A stretch of 64,000 bases of DNA from assembly GCA_963402885.1 (NCBI GenBank), contig OY727102.1:7378001-7442000 (forward strand), in the 5' to 3' direction. The position numbers and the translations under genes were made by a program. The notes under the pieces were generated by a model. The model searched no databases, was not told the origin of the DNA, and worked only from the letters and a program-made list of their open reading frames with translations. This stretch comes from Antedon bifida. Taxonomy: Eukaryota > Echinodermata > Crinoidea > Comatulida > Antedonidae. Shown one piece after another: positions 11,444-23,360 of this stretch (the first letter of the stretch is position 1; every line of letters begins with the position of its first letter).

Positions 11444-13028
11444 CTACAGGTGATATATAATCATTTTATAGTTATCTATATCATTGTTTGGTTCATATCT
11501 GAGCTGACAAACTGTATCCAAATGAAACTCCTGACAATCGTTCTTCCTAAAGCACCGCGAGCACATCTTACAGTGGAAACAGTCTTGACAGCAATAACAC
11601 CAGACGGAATTCAGATGCAGTTTGAAAAAACATTGAGTCTGAAAAGACAATAATAATAATAATAGATTCATTACTTGTATGTAATCGTATGAGCAAGACG
11701 TTGCCACCAACGGCTACCGATTTCTTGTTTTGTCTGCGATGTCTCGATACATGTAAGAAGACACACATGACTACCGTAAAACCTCGAAAAGAAGCCGATG
11801 GCCTGGCCTTCTTCATTTTTTAGTACTCTTGGGTGGGCTTCCTTTTTCATAATGGGCTACTTTTCGAGGTTTTACGGTAGATAAATCGCCAATCCATGCC
11901 GCAAGTTATCGACACTAATAATTACACCACACTAAAATTACATTCACTGACGCCAAATTGTAAAAGAATTTAACGGGGCCATATTTCTGTTAAACAGAAA
12001 AAGTGTGAATGCATAGACGAATAAACAGTAAGAATAATTACCTGCTCAAACTGTTTAAAATGCATAAGCAATAAGACAAAATCAACATACCATATTCACA
12101 TATCCATTGTTTACGTTCCGAAATACATCCGTGCCATCAATATCTTTTAGGCTATCCGAATTCAAGTGCAGTCTCGTCCCTGCATAAGTACCATTAGAGG
12201 TGTTTGGATTCGTACCTTGCCATGGTATCATCTGGGTGTTCAACATAGTACCGTCTCCCTCACATTTCCAGTTCGCATCAACGTTTCTTGACAAACGAGG
12301 TTGACACGATAATCCAATTCCGAACTTATCACCGCTACATCTCGCTTTAAGATGACCCAGAACAAACTGCAACTCACCAGACGTAGTGATGCACATAAGA
12401 TAACCATGAGATGCCTTGCAGTTGGCCTTTAGATCCAGCCAAGATTCTGTCGACAAGTCAGATAAATAATGTACACTGTACACAGACGACTTGTATATGA
12501 AATTTAGACATTCTATAAAAGTAGAAATCAAATAGTATTTTTTTAAAACAAACGTCAGGCGGGGGGGGGGGGGACATTGGTGGCACGATTAGATTTTGTT
12601 TAGATGCTTGAATTTATTCTCATCAGTCGATCAAATTCTTGTGATTGAAGTGTTTTTGAATTTTGGTATATAATGCAATTGTTGGTGGGATTAGGTTAGT
12701 GGTGATCGGCTATCGACCAGGCGTTCTGCTTTATCGTCCGAAACCCTTTTTTGACGAATCCACCACCACTTGATATGCTTGACAGAGATGTTCAAAGTGA
12801 CATTTTTGGCCTGCTACATAATCATGAATCTGACGCGTTTCTGAACATTAAAGATTTGGTGGCTTACCATTATCTCCTGCTTTGATAATGCTCATTCGGG
12901 ACGCAAAGCAAAGACAAATAATTCTGACAGGCGAGCACAATGCAAAAACTTCGGTACAAATCTCCGCCTTATCTATCTCAGATGTACCGCGAAACGTAGA
13001 TTTGATAACATTAGTGTTCAGTTCGACG
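11444..13028 (-). CDS. C-type-lectin-like secreted protein, partial gene model with three candidate exons
   Basis: The best exon is 12447-12091, between a TCGACAG acceptor and a GTATGT donor. It reads ESWLDLKANCKASHGYLMCI, then TSGELQFVL, KFGIGLSC, NWKCEGDGTML and IPWQGTNPNTSNGTYAG. These match the first half and the WxC-DG / PW-x-NP core of C-type lectin domains. An upstream open block (about 13028-12868) is cysteine-containing, ends MSIIKAGDN and joins in phase (G plus AA gives E). A downstream block (11638-11444) after TTTTCAG reads NSVWCYCCQDCFHCKMC and stops; it is phase-compatible and very cysteine-rich. If the donor at 12090 is not used, the protein instead ends YVNMVC at an in-frame stop. 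No signal-peptide exon was identified. The outer exons are weak; the lectin-like exon is firm. Confidence 0.5.
11772..11879. mobile_element. MITE of the TACCGTAAAACCTC family
   Basis: It begins TACCGTAAAACCTCGAAAAG and ends with the near-complement CTTTTCGAGGTTTTACGGTA, giving inverted repeats of about 25 bp over a 108-bp element with a short GGGTGGGCTTC-containing interior. Partial or diverged relatives occur at 4800-4925, about 23255-23312 and about 47653-47725, and single ends near 14790 and 15800. Confidence 0.7.
11860..12920. repeat. Segmental duplication, copy A (holds the lectin exon)
   Basis: Blocks such as AAATCGCCAATCCATG, ACTAAAATTACATTCACT, GTTAAACAGAAAAAGT, CGACCAGGCGTTCTG and TGCTTGACAGAGATGTTCAA recur in the same order in 15802-16920. 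This copy carries the lectin-like exon between them. Confidence 0.75.
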
Positions 13029-15117
13029 CTATTTTTCCATATTTCTATCTTAGGAAGATATTATAAAGAGTTTTTTAACAACATTTATGATTTCAACAGT
13101 AGATTTTCTACTCAATTTCAATTCTTCGCGGTCAAGTAATTTCCGGGTTTACGATAAGTTCACCTTGCAGCAACATGGTTTCAACTATTTTTTCTCTTTT
13201 ATACACAAGAGAGCAGTTAAAATAATAGATTTGACCCTAAAGGTGATTGGAAACAGGCACTTTCCATCAATCAATACAGTGTCCCTTTGGAAGACGGAAG
13301 AAAAAAACAGATAGTAGGACTGGAGCTTAAGTTGGCCATTAGTCATAGCCATTTTAGTTTTTTGTTTATTTTAGGAACGGACCGCGCGTGTGAAAGGTAC
13401 AGTAGTTAAAAAATAAAAATTATACTGAAAATTAATAAAATTAAAAAAAGTAATTACGCTATATTCACCATTAAACAATTATTTGGAATAATTGACATGA
13501 TACTAATATATTGTTGATTGGTTTACCGTTTTTAAACTGAACTCGTTAAAAACAATAATTTTCAAAGAAGTGTATTTTCTTCTTGTCTTCTTAGGAAATG
13601 GGTCCTCACCTAAGAAATAATGAATGGTACGTTCTGTCCTTATTATAAAGCGAAGGGAAAAAAAGAAGAAAAACAGGGGGAAAACAGAATAACAGAAGAA
13701 AAAAAATAGTACAAACAATAAATGATTATGTTGTAACCATCAGCGCATTATTAATTATAGATATTTATGATTAGATGTAATTGTCTTGGTATAGTTTTGC
13801 TACTGAGATGTTAAATAACAAATACTATTAATCTGTTCTTTTTGTGATAGTTTGGTGATAATGTCGTGTTTTAACTAAGATATAGTGAAAGAAAAAAAAA
13901 CGTATATGAAAAAAAAATTAATTTAATTAAAGATTAATGAAACTAAATATATTATACTGATAAATTTTTATGTATCTAATGAAAACAAAGTTTTAAAATG
14001 TTGTGTATAGGGCCTATCTGTATTGTTAAAGTAATTATAATGGAGTGTAGAAAGAAACTATGCGAATTAAACTCTTAACGCATCATATTAATATATTTAA
14101 GATACCAACAAATGTGCTGTAATCTCGGTTTCTTTGTAGCAATCCAAAGTACTGCCATTAATTTTAATCTATTTTGTAGACCTATTAAATAATATTGTCA
14201 TCCTGAAAAAAGCAATTGTTCCAAATGTTGTTGTTTTTTGATCAAAAATCGAAAAACAAATTATTTACCTGAAAAAAATCAGTAATTTAAAGCCAAAAAA
14301 TAGTCAAATTAGCTGCCAGCCAATGGGTTTTTAGTTGAATTTAACCATTTGTTTGTCTTTTTATAAAGGAAACATTAATTTGTTTCATTTTTTTCTGCAG
14401 AAGTGATTAACTTTAGCCTATTTATTATGTAGCCTGTAAATATCAGGCCTACGGCTACATTATTATTTTTTTATCGAGATCTTATGACTGTAGAATCATG
14501 TTTGTGCATTATACAATGAAAACAAATAAACACCTTAAATAGAGAAAGAATAAATCCTACTGTTGGTCAAAAAGTTTATCTTAAGTTTTATTGTAAATTG
14601 AAAATATGCATTCTCACTTCTGAGGACGATCAAAGAATATTGATCTTCGAGAAACTCAACAGTTCTTTTTCAGAACTAACATACGTGATTTACCGCATTA
14701 TTATAAATAATTGCAAAGATAGCAGATCTACTTCCTAAATATACTAAACCTAACACTCTAAATAATCTCTCTCAACTCCCAGATGGGCTACTTTTCGAGG
14801 TTTCACGGTATATTAAATCGCCAATCCATGCTGCGACACGTCCACAACTTATATCAACATTTGATTTCGCCATGCAAACCTTCAAACAATAAATTGGAAA
14901 TAATTATACTATTAGGCCTATTAACTCATAGTAGTAAGCCTAAAGACATTAATTTACATTTCCAATAACATACCTAAATCACATTTATTGTGATATGATA
15001 ATAGACTATGAGTATGATCACATACAGTAAATGGCAGGAGAAAATTTTTCAAATCATAAGTTGTGTACTATTTGTGGAATAGGCCTATAGCATTATTTTT
15101 TAAAAATATAAGATGCT
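13029..15117. other. Gene-free AT-rich stretch
   Basis: No coding region is supported. About 13740-13850 resembles 28620-28720 (GATG(T/G)TAAATAACAAATACT), and 14710-14850 resembles 15728-15860 almost base for base, including CTTCCTAAATATACTAAACC. Confidence 0.5.
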
Positions 15118-15480
15118 GGTTGAGTTGAGTTGAGTTTCAGAACATTTATTTCTCTTCTCTTTTCTATTAACAGTGTTTGTAAAAAAACAATTTTAAATAA
15201 GAGAGGCGAACCCCAGAAAGTGTAAACTTGTGGTGGGCTGCCAAAAAATAAAAAATATCAAAAGAACATAAAAAAAACCAAAGTAAACAAAAAAAACCGA
15301 TTGAAAATATCAATGAAATTTGAATTAATATTATTTAGGATTCAGTGATTATATGTGGATAATAGATGCCTTTTAGCTTAAAAGTGAAATGTTTTTTTGT
15401 TGGCGATTCAGTTATGTGTTTGGGTAAGTTGTTCCAATATTTTGGCCCTGAAAACTGAATGTTATGTTGGAATTAAATCG
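15118..15480 (-). mobile_element. CR1/L2-type LINE 3' fragment
   Basis: The minus strand reads IQFSGPKYWNNLPKHITES and then FTFKLKGIYYP, the C-terminal GPxxWNxLP...FKxxLK signature of reverse transcriptases of CR1/L2-like non-LTR elements. The low-coordinate end is a short (TCAAC)n run, a typical 3' terminus of that group. Only the last part of the element is present. Confidence 0.65.
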
Positions 15481-15533
15481 CCAATCCATGCTGGTATCGA
15501 TTTTACTATTTTATTTTTAAAAATTTGAGAGTT

Positions 15534-15650
15534 CTAAAGCTCTGTCTAGGCCTACACTATCAAACTTTATGTGAAAAATGTAATGTGCCCATTATGGACA
15601 TGATGATGTCACATCACTACCATTTAAGCATATCACTACCATATAGACCG
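15534..15650. repeat. Half copy of the AAGCTCTGTCTACACTATCAAAC MITE
   Basis: The left arm, with an extra AGGCCT inside the TIR, is followed by the family's GGACATGATGATGTCA and CATATCACTACCATAT interior. The right arm is missing. Confidence 0.6.
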
Positions 15651-15801
15651 GGCGCCCAGAAAATGTATTCATGTGCAAAGCCACAAAATTCAATAATCAA
15701 TAATGCTACCGGGTCGCATTATTTTTTGCAAAGATAGCTGATCTACTTCCTAAATATACTAAACCTAACACTCTAAATAATCTCTCTCTACTCCCAAATG
15801 G

Positions 15802-16920
15802 CTACTTTGCGAGGTTTCACGGTATATTAAATCGCCAATCCATGCTGCGACACGTCGACACCTCACTAAAATTACATTCACTTTACGACGGCGCCAAGAA
15901 TTTAACGTCGCCATCATCCTTTCCGTTAAACAGAAAAAGTATGAATACATAGCTAAATATTATAGAATAATTTTGTACGATAAGGCTTTGATGGAATGAT
16001 GGAAGTGGGATTAAAACTAGATTTAATGATGTTGATGTAAAATAATTGTTTGAATTGTTTCTCTTTTCATCAGTCAATCACTTAACATTATTGATTGAAG
16101 TTTGAATTTGTGTACATAATACAATTAGTGAAATTAGCTTAGTGGTAAATGTGATCGGATATCGATCAGGCGTTCTGGTTTCATATATAGGAGAACGACA
16201 GATAAGACTTAAGTGTAACTAAGTTTGCTGAATCCTCCACTACTACTTGTTATGCTTGACAGAGATGTTCAAAGTGACATTGGCCTGCTACATAATCATG
16301 ATTCTGATGAGTTTCTGAAAATAGTTGCTTACCATTATCTTCTCCTTTGATAATGCTTATACCCCTTTTACACCGCCGAGCTTATAACAAACCCGGGTCG
16401 TGTCCGGATAAATTTCCATTTCACACCTGTCGATTCATTAACCCGGGAATGACACGGGTTTCGTGTATTTAAACTGCAAAATACCAACCCGTGTAAATGT
16501 TCTAGATCATTCGAAATATCGCCCTCTCACGCACGAAGAGAGACCCTAGTAATGGTCTGCTCATTATACCTCCTACAATTGTGTTTTATGGCAATACACA
16601 CAAAAATTGAGTCTACCCGTAAAGAATAATATCTTGAAATAAAAATGAATAATAAATAACCATAAGTTTTATTTAATAAATGAGCGAATAAACAAACCGC
16701 AAACACGGGTTCATCCCGGTTGCGTCCCGGGTTGACGTGACGCTGAATACATTCCGCATCACTTACCCGGGTGATTCAGCGACCCGGGTAACTTTTTACG
16801 TCGTTTACACCGGCCTACATTTCCGCATTTTTGCGTCCCGGGTACGACTCGGGTTATACAATTCCGGATCAACTCCGCATTTTTACTGGCGGTGTAAAAG
16901 GGATATTATTCGGAACGTAA
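15802..16920. repeat. Segmental duplication, copy B (no lectin exon)
   Basis: It is collinear with 11860-12920 but has nothing corresponding to about 12060-12590, the lectin exon and its flanks. It is interrupted at its right end by a MITE (16363-16902). The copies are clearly diverged, so the duplication is not recent. Confidence 0.75.
16363..16902. mobile_element. 540-bp MITE with CCCTTTTACACCGCC termini and many ACCCGGGT words
   Basis: The left end CCCTTTTACACCGCC is exactly matched by GGCGGTGTAAAAGGG at the right. The interior is GC-richer than its surroundings and repeats CCCGGGT and its complement many times. Flanking TTAT on both sides and the uninterrupted paralogous site near 12887-12900 (TAATGCTCATTCGGGA) define the insertion point. 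There is no open frame, so it is non-autonomous. Confidence 0.85.
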
Positions 16921-18477
16921 AGTAACAAAACCGATCAAATAAAGCATTTTCGTCGAATCATAATTTCTTCTTACCTTCCCTCTGATGTATAAACAAATTA
17001 TGATATTGATGAATAAAGGTAGAAGATATGAGAGAAAACATCTAGTTAGGTATTCATATCATTTCATAAATTTGTCAACATAGAAATTTACGTGAAGTTG
17101 TGCACGTCGCCTCCTATTATGAGGATTTCGATATAGTAGAATTATCACCATTCAGCTCATAAGAATTATTATAAGATGGTTGTCAGTATCTTATGTAAGT
17201 TTGTGCGATTTGTTTCTATGTAAGAATCAGAAAATAGCTTACAATTAACTCCGAAAGAACATAATATATCTTTAATTTTTACAATTTATGAATTTTATAA
17301 CTCCGGCATCAGTCGTGATTATTCCAAACATCAGTACACACTGAAATTGAACACTCATTTTCTTTCAGTAGGCCTAATTGTTCTGGCCAAGCAAGGGCCT
17401 GCTAGCAAGTGGCTATACTAGTTAGAATTGGTTTATCTTTCTTCTTATCCTTTGTTTTTCACAATATTGAAACCAAATACGATTTCATCAACAATATTAG
17501 GCGTTTTGAAATGTTCCAAATGTTACTCATATCTTCATATTTAACTATTGATACTATTATATATTCCCAAAGTTGTAAAATATAAAAAGGTCCAATACGA
17601 GTATGCTATTGCGTTAATCAAAGCGTTGGTAGCATTGTAAAACATATTGAACCGTGTGCTAATCAAAAATCATTGAATGCCTAGGTTACTGAATAGCAAA
17701 CATGCAACGTCAACATATACATTTTATAAATCAGCCTAGTTATTCTTGTAATATTCTAATAACCGTTGTTATTGTGCAAATTTCAAATTCGAGGAAGTGA
17801 ACAAGGACTTTTCTCCTTTCCTCCTGTGTGGTATATTTCCCGTTTGATTGTTATTTTAAATCGCAAATATTTTGGAATTTCCCAAGGTATAATTATGTAT
17901 GCATCATTTAACAAACTGAATATAAAATGTTTGCATCATCATTGGTAACCGCATTTATTTTTTGTTTGGACTACTACCGTTATATTTTGGCTATTTTTTT
18001 CGTCAAGACGAAAACTTAAAAGGTTTGTAAAAATATATCTCATTTAAAATTATTCACAAAATTATCTAGCTCTAGATACTAAAGATAATTTTGTAAAAAC
18101 GACGTTGTGGGCGCGAGCAATGATCTGCTCAATGTGTATGACAATGAAAGGTAGGCCTACTGTAATCATTAAAAACATTTATTTGGCAAAAATGTGTCCA
18201 AAAATATCCCCAAATGGTGCTAAAACTATCACCACATAAAACGTATCTTCGTAATGTTAATAACCTTCGTTACTATTTTATAAAAGATATACCACAATAA
18301 TAGATCTTTATGTATTAGAGGAAATATCTTATTCTTATGTAGAAAATGTTCTTCCTGCTCCGAGTTGTTTTTGTATTAATGTGTATTGTTCTGCGATTTT
18401 GCCAAGTATAGTATTTACATGTCGCCAATTTTGGTGAAAATCCGGACCACGGTCCCAATTCTGGATCACTTTTTAGA
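16921..18477. other. Gene-free AT-rich stretch
   Basis: I see no coding region, RNA gene or clear repeat family here beyond scattered TAGGCCTA words. Confidence 0.5.
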
Positions 18478-18820
18478 ATTATTTTCAGACCTGCTAGTGT
18501 TAAAAGATAGGACAGAATTTTCACAAGCCGGTAAGCAGTCTTAAAGTAACAAGTAAACTAAAATTGCATTTTCTCGAGAACTACTTGTCCAAAAAACTTC
18601 ATTTTTGTACAAGAGGCAAGAGTTATAATTTGTGATTTGTAATTTTAAAACGTAATTAGATTTAATATACAGGTTTTTGATGCGAGTAGTTTAAAAAAAA
18701 TATTTCTATTCAAATTCATCCGTGTATTTTTCGCGTTGCTGTTCTATTGTTAGTCGACTGAAGCTATTGTTAGTTGAAAGGCTTGTTACATAACATTTAC
18801 ACCAAAATCGCTTACACACG
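18478..18820. repeat. Helentron-associated repeat, left copy
   Basis: This block matches 20777-21060, for example GTGTTAAAAGATAGGA, CATTTTCTCGAGAACTACTT and TTTTCGCGTTGCTGTTCT. Its right part also matches the start of the helicase coding remnant at 20386-20500. Confidence 0.75.
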
Positions 18821-18991
18821 CTTTTGATTCGAATGACTCCAAATTACTACAATACAATAAGGTCAAAACACATAATTCGCAAAAACTTCGGTTTTATTTC
18901 ACATATCGACCTCGAAATCAAGTGCATATCATAGCATGTGACTTGGCGGATATTATTCTGTATTATTATTATATTACATATCAGATCAAAT

Positions 18992-20510
18992 ATCAGTCTT
19001 CATAAACAGTTTGTCGATAAGAATACTGCGTCATGGTCTGAGTAATACACATCATGCACATGAATTTGAACAGTACCATTCAAATTACTATCATATCTGT
19101 TAAAGTAAATATGATCTAACAAAGATCCGTCATTAGTTGTCGCACTGCACACATACTGCTTAAAGCCATTCCGCTTCATGAACTCTGTTAATGACACTCC
19201 ACTCAGGCGCAGGATTGTTTAGAGCACATAATAGCATAATATAGCAAATGATTAGCTATAATTATTTGAAAATGCTTAAATAGCATTAATAAAGCATCAA
19301 ATAAGCAGACAATAGCATGTACACCTGCTTTAGCTCAAGATTCAGCTACAAGTGTGATCCATTCAGGTTTCGGAAGTTTGACAATGTTTGGCTTTGGAAT
19401 AGAATGCACCAATTGATCACGCATTTCATTCATTTCTGTTTCTATTTTTTGGCTGGTTCTAATTCCTGTCTCATCAAAATCTGTGATAAAGAGCCCTTGT
19501 CCTTGTCCAAACCGTCTGGAATTTTTCATACTAACAACAATCTGATCAACAGTGAGTCCTTCTCTCCCTCTCTGTTAACGTTTTCCGTCTTGCGACATTA
19601 CGCTTTCCACAATTTGTTTCCATTTTTTTTTTGTTTTTGGCAGGATGGTTTGTTATTGTGTTTGTATCTACTTGTCCTTGTAAGTCTTTCTATTTGATTC
19701 ATCCTTGACATTTATGAATTGTCACAGCCCACGCTAACGTCAAAGGAAACTGCCTCCGGGCAATCTGTGCACCTTTATTAAATTTACCTTCATGGCGCTT
19801 AATTGGAACTGCGGGTTTATGTCTTTCCATTGGCTTGTAGATCTCGCCTTTAGTACAACTTGCTCATTATCAAAGCAAACAAGAACAGTTAGTACCTTCC
19901 CTTTGTCGTTTTTTACAACTTATGTAACCGTTCCTATAACGCCATTTACCAAGCCATCTGCTGTGTCAACGTTATATGTCAGCATGACTCGTGCTCCTTC
20001 AGCTAGAATCAACACTGTGTGCAATCCCACTGTCTCGGAACGTTTTTTAGAAGATGCAATATCTGTAAATTCACCAGACCTGTGCTGTCACATTTGTCAT
20101 CCGACGCGAAGATACGAATTCGTTGTTCTTCAAGCGGTGCAAGACATTCCAGTTTTCTCTCATTTCTTTCATCAACATCACGATTTAAAGCATATACATG
20201 CAGGGCATCTTCCGGATAGTTTTCGTCTTCTGCAGATATCACTCGGGATTTCAGCATTTCAATATCATCGTCAGTTTGTTTGCCAACTCTGATTCGACAA
20301 AGCATTTCGGCAAAAGCTTGATCATCTTTCTGTCGCATAACTTTATCCAACTCATGTAGTTGAAAGTGGTCTTTCAACCTATTTTTTTTTTCAAATTCAC
20401 CTGTGTGTTTTTCGCGTTGCTGTTCTATTGTTAGTCGACTGATGCTATTGTTAGTTGAAAGGCTGGTTACATAACCTTTACACCAAACTCGTATACACAT
20501 GATTGAATTA
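18992..20510 (-). mobile_element. Decayed Helentron-type Helitron: PIF1 helicase end plus endonuclease end
   Basis: Three blocks lie in order on the minus strand. First (20500-20009) is a helicase stretch reading HELDKVMRQKDDQAFAEMLC, then IRVGKQTDDDIEML and EDALHVYALNRDVDERN, typical of metazoan Helitron helicases. Next (about 20020-19790) is EGARVMLTYNVDTADGLVNG and VIGTVT, the last PIF1 helicase motif, broken by an in-frame stop. Then come GLFITDFDETGIRTS (19529-19335) and an endonuclease tail ending DVYYSDHDAVF (19197-19000). Helicase followed by an apurinic-type endonuclease is the Helentron arrangement. The Rep nickase was not found. Stops and frame changes make it inactive. Confidence 0.7.
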
Positions 20511-20776
20511 ATTGAATTAGCCTACATCACACAGCATAAGCATACACTTTTGGTAAAAATCGGGTCAAGGTCAGGAGGCCAATTTTGATTTGGCCAAGTA
20601 TCGCCCTATGCGCGAAGGCTAGTTTGTATGTTTATTTGTTAGCACAGCGCCTACAGTTTTCAAGTTATCATTCTGAATTTGTCGGTGTAGATAGGTATAT
20701 ACTGTCAGACCATGCCTATTGAAAATCAAGAAAATTTGTTTATTAATAACTTCACAAATAACAAAAATTATATTAT

Positions 20777-21060
20777 TTTCAGACCAGTGTTAAAAGATAG
20801 GAGACAATTTTCAAAAGCCGGTGAGCAGTCTTAAAGTAACAAGTGTACTGAAATTTCATTTTCTCGAGAACTACTTTTCTAAAAAACATCATTTTTGTAT
20901 AAGAGGCAAGAGTTATAAATTGTGATTTGTAATTTTCAAAACATAATTTGATTTACATGTTTTTTGATACGAGTAGCTTTAAAAAATCTATTTCTTTTCA
21001 AATTCACCCGTTTGTTTTTCGCGTTGCTGTTCTCTTGTTATGCAAATTTATCTATTGTTA
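20777..21060. repeat. Helentron-associated repeat, right copy
   Basis: This is a direct repeat of 18478-18708 plus part of the helicase-start segment; the Helentron coding remnant lies between the two copies. It may represent overlapping element insertions or an internal duplication. Confidence 0.75.
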
Positions 21061-21690
21061 GTTGATTGAATTGATTGATTGAATTTATTTGATGCTCAAC
21101 ATTAAAAAAAACAGACAAAAGACAAAATAACGAGCATCAGGAACACCCATTAGGCCGGAAAACCAGCCCATTTCCAATGGGGTCCAAATTGCACATAACA
21201 AACAATAAAAAATACAACATTAATAAAAAATATATATATAAATATACATAAAAAATAAAGCCCAGAAAAACAGAAAAATTAAAAGAGAAAACAAACAAGT
21301 AATGAGAAGATTGCACGTCATCAAGACCATTATAGTTATCAAAATTGTTATAAATATTAAATATTGCGTTCAAAATGTTTTTTAATATGAGATTTGAAGG
21401 TAGTTATGTTGGAAATTAATTTTAAGTTAGATGGAAGAGCGTTCCAGTCTTTGATAGCAGAGAAGAAAAAAGTAGAATGAGACTGTTTATTTCCTTTAAG
21501 TAGAGGTAAAACCAGATTAACATTACGTTGGCGTGTGTTATGTGTGTGGATTGTGGATGTCCGTGAGAAATGTTCAGATAGATATGGAGCTGCATTGTTA
21601 TTGACAATTTTATGAACATTACAAAGCCTGAGAAATTTTACTCTACTTTCCACCTTAAGCATGCCAATGTCTGATAACTCCTTCTGACCA
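21061..21690 (-). mobile_element. CR1/L2-type LINE 3' fragment
   Basis: The minus-strand frame 21662-21357 reads HNTRQRNVNLVLPLLKGNKQ, then FFFSAIKDWNALPSNLKL and TTFKSHIKKHF, the C-terminal signature of CR1/L2-like reverse transcriptases (SAIxxWNxLPxxLK...FKxxLKxHF). An (ATTCAATC)-like run at 21061-21090 marks the 3' end. Everything upstream of the RT C-terminus is absent. Confidence 0.75.
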
Positions 21691-21957
21691 ATATGAGATC
21701 GTGGTTTGATTAGTACCAGTATGTGTCCTTCCTTGTTTCATTCTGTACATAGGTATATACTTACAGAACATGCCAGTCCCAGTACACCTGCACAATCTTA
21801 TTTGCATAACAATGCACGGCATACCAAGCCGACTACGATGAAGAACGAACGTAACAAAGAGAGTTATTAATTACAGAGAACAACGTTGTGCGCGCCTGTT
21901 TAATGACTATTATCATACACACTACTGAGAAATATTTTGTTTTATACTTTAAAAAAT

Positions 21958-22775
21958 GCCTCGAACAAAAAAGAAAAGCGCAGATTAACGGAGAAAAGAA
22001 TCGAGGTCATGAGAGAGAGACTAACCAAAGTAAATACGAATGCTAAAAGATCCCGAAGTAAGGAAACAACGGAACAAAAAAAAGAGAGACTGGGCAAAGT
22101 AAAAACGAATGTTACAAGATCCCGAAGTAAAGAAACGACGGAGCAAAAAAAAGAGAGACTGGCCAAACTAAAAACGAATGTTACAAGATCCCGAAATAAG
22201 GAAACAACGGAACAAAAAATGAGAGACTGGCCAAAGTAAAAACGAATGTTACAAGATCTCGAAGTAAGGAAACAACGGAAAAAAAGAGAGACTGGCCAAA
22301 TTAAGAATGAATGTTACAAGATCCCGAAATAAGGAAACAACGGAACAAAAAAAAAGAGAGACTGGCCAAAGTAAAAACGAATGTTACAAGATCCCGAAGT
22401 AAGGAAACAACGGAAAAAAGGAGAGACTTTCCAAATTAAGAATGAATGTTACAAGATCCCGAAATAAGGAAACAACGGAACAAAAAAAAGAGAGACTGGC
22501 CAAAGTAAAAACGAATGTTACAAGATCCCGAAGTAAGGAAACAACGGAAAAAAAGAGAGACTGGCCAAATTAAGAATGAATGTTACAAGATCCCGAAATA
22601 AGGAAACAACGGAACAAAGAAAAGAGAGACTGGCCAAAGTAAAAACGAATGTTACAAGATCTCGAAGTAAGGAAACAACGGCAAAAAAGAGAGACTGGCC
22701 AAAGTAAAAACGAATGTTACAAGATCCCGAAGTAAGGAAACAACGGAACAAAAAAAAGAGAGACTGGCTGTCATA
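21958..22775 (+). repeat. 69-bp tandem repeat encoding a KERLAKVKTNVTRSRSKETTEQK-like peptide
   Basis: About 11 to 12 head-to-tail copies of a 69-nt (23-codon) unit lie here. The first copies are open (ORF 21937-22239) and read RSRSKETTEQKKERLGKVKT; later copies vary in the length of their A-runs and lose the frame. The peptide resembles the repeated RxSETxEQRxxRLxxxR motifs found near the N-terminus of many Helitron proteins. A link to the Helentron remnant 1.5 kb to the left, on the other strand, is possible. No full host gene is seen. Confidence 0.75.
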
Positions 22776-23360
22776 CATCACCTTCACCTCAGTGAAAGCT
22801 AGGGCAAATTGGACCACTGGACAGCAACATTAGAAATCCCATTAGAGCAATTATAAATTCCACAATATACCAACTCCGTGAACAGTTAATAGATTATCAT
22901 ATTCTCCCCAGTCTTCGGACAAGCAACATTAGTTCAATTCAATAAAGCTCATATATATCCAACAATATAAATGTATTACTTGTTTTAATGTAAAACAACC
23001 GTCAACGTATATCAGAAGATATTACACTGGCCAAAGCAAACCAAAATATAAAAAGAACTGGAATGATCGTCTTTATAATACATCAAATATATTAATGACA
23101 TTACAACTTTATCTCAGCAACCAAGCCCCATATATTTATTTTACTATATTTATTGATTTCCAAATGGTACGTTGATTGCATCTTGTATCTTCTTGTCTGC
23201 TTCATTGGAAAATATGTAAAAAATTGACAGGGAGGCTCTCAAACTTTGAGAAGACGCCCATCTTGAAAAGAATACCACACAAGAGTTTAAAAAAAAAGGT
23301 TTTACGGTATACCTAAATGACCAGATTTAAACTGCTGTTGTTTTGTTAGGAACATAGAAA

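Noticed and set aside
22518-22817. Minus-strand 99-codon frame in the 69-bp array
   Set aside because: It is the complement of the repeat; the plus strand gives the motif with family resemblance.
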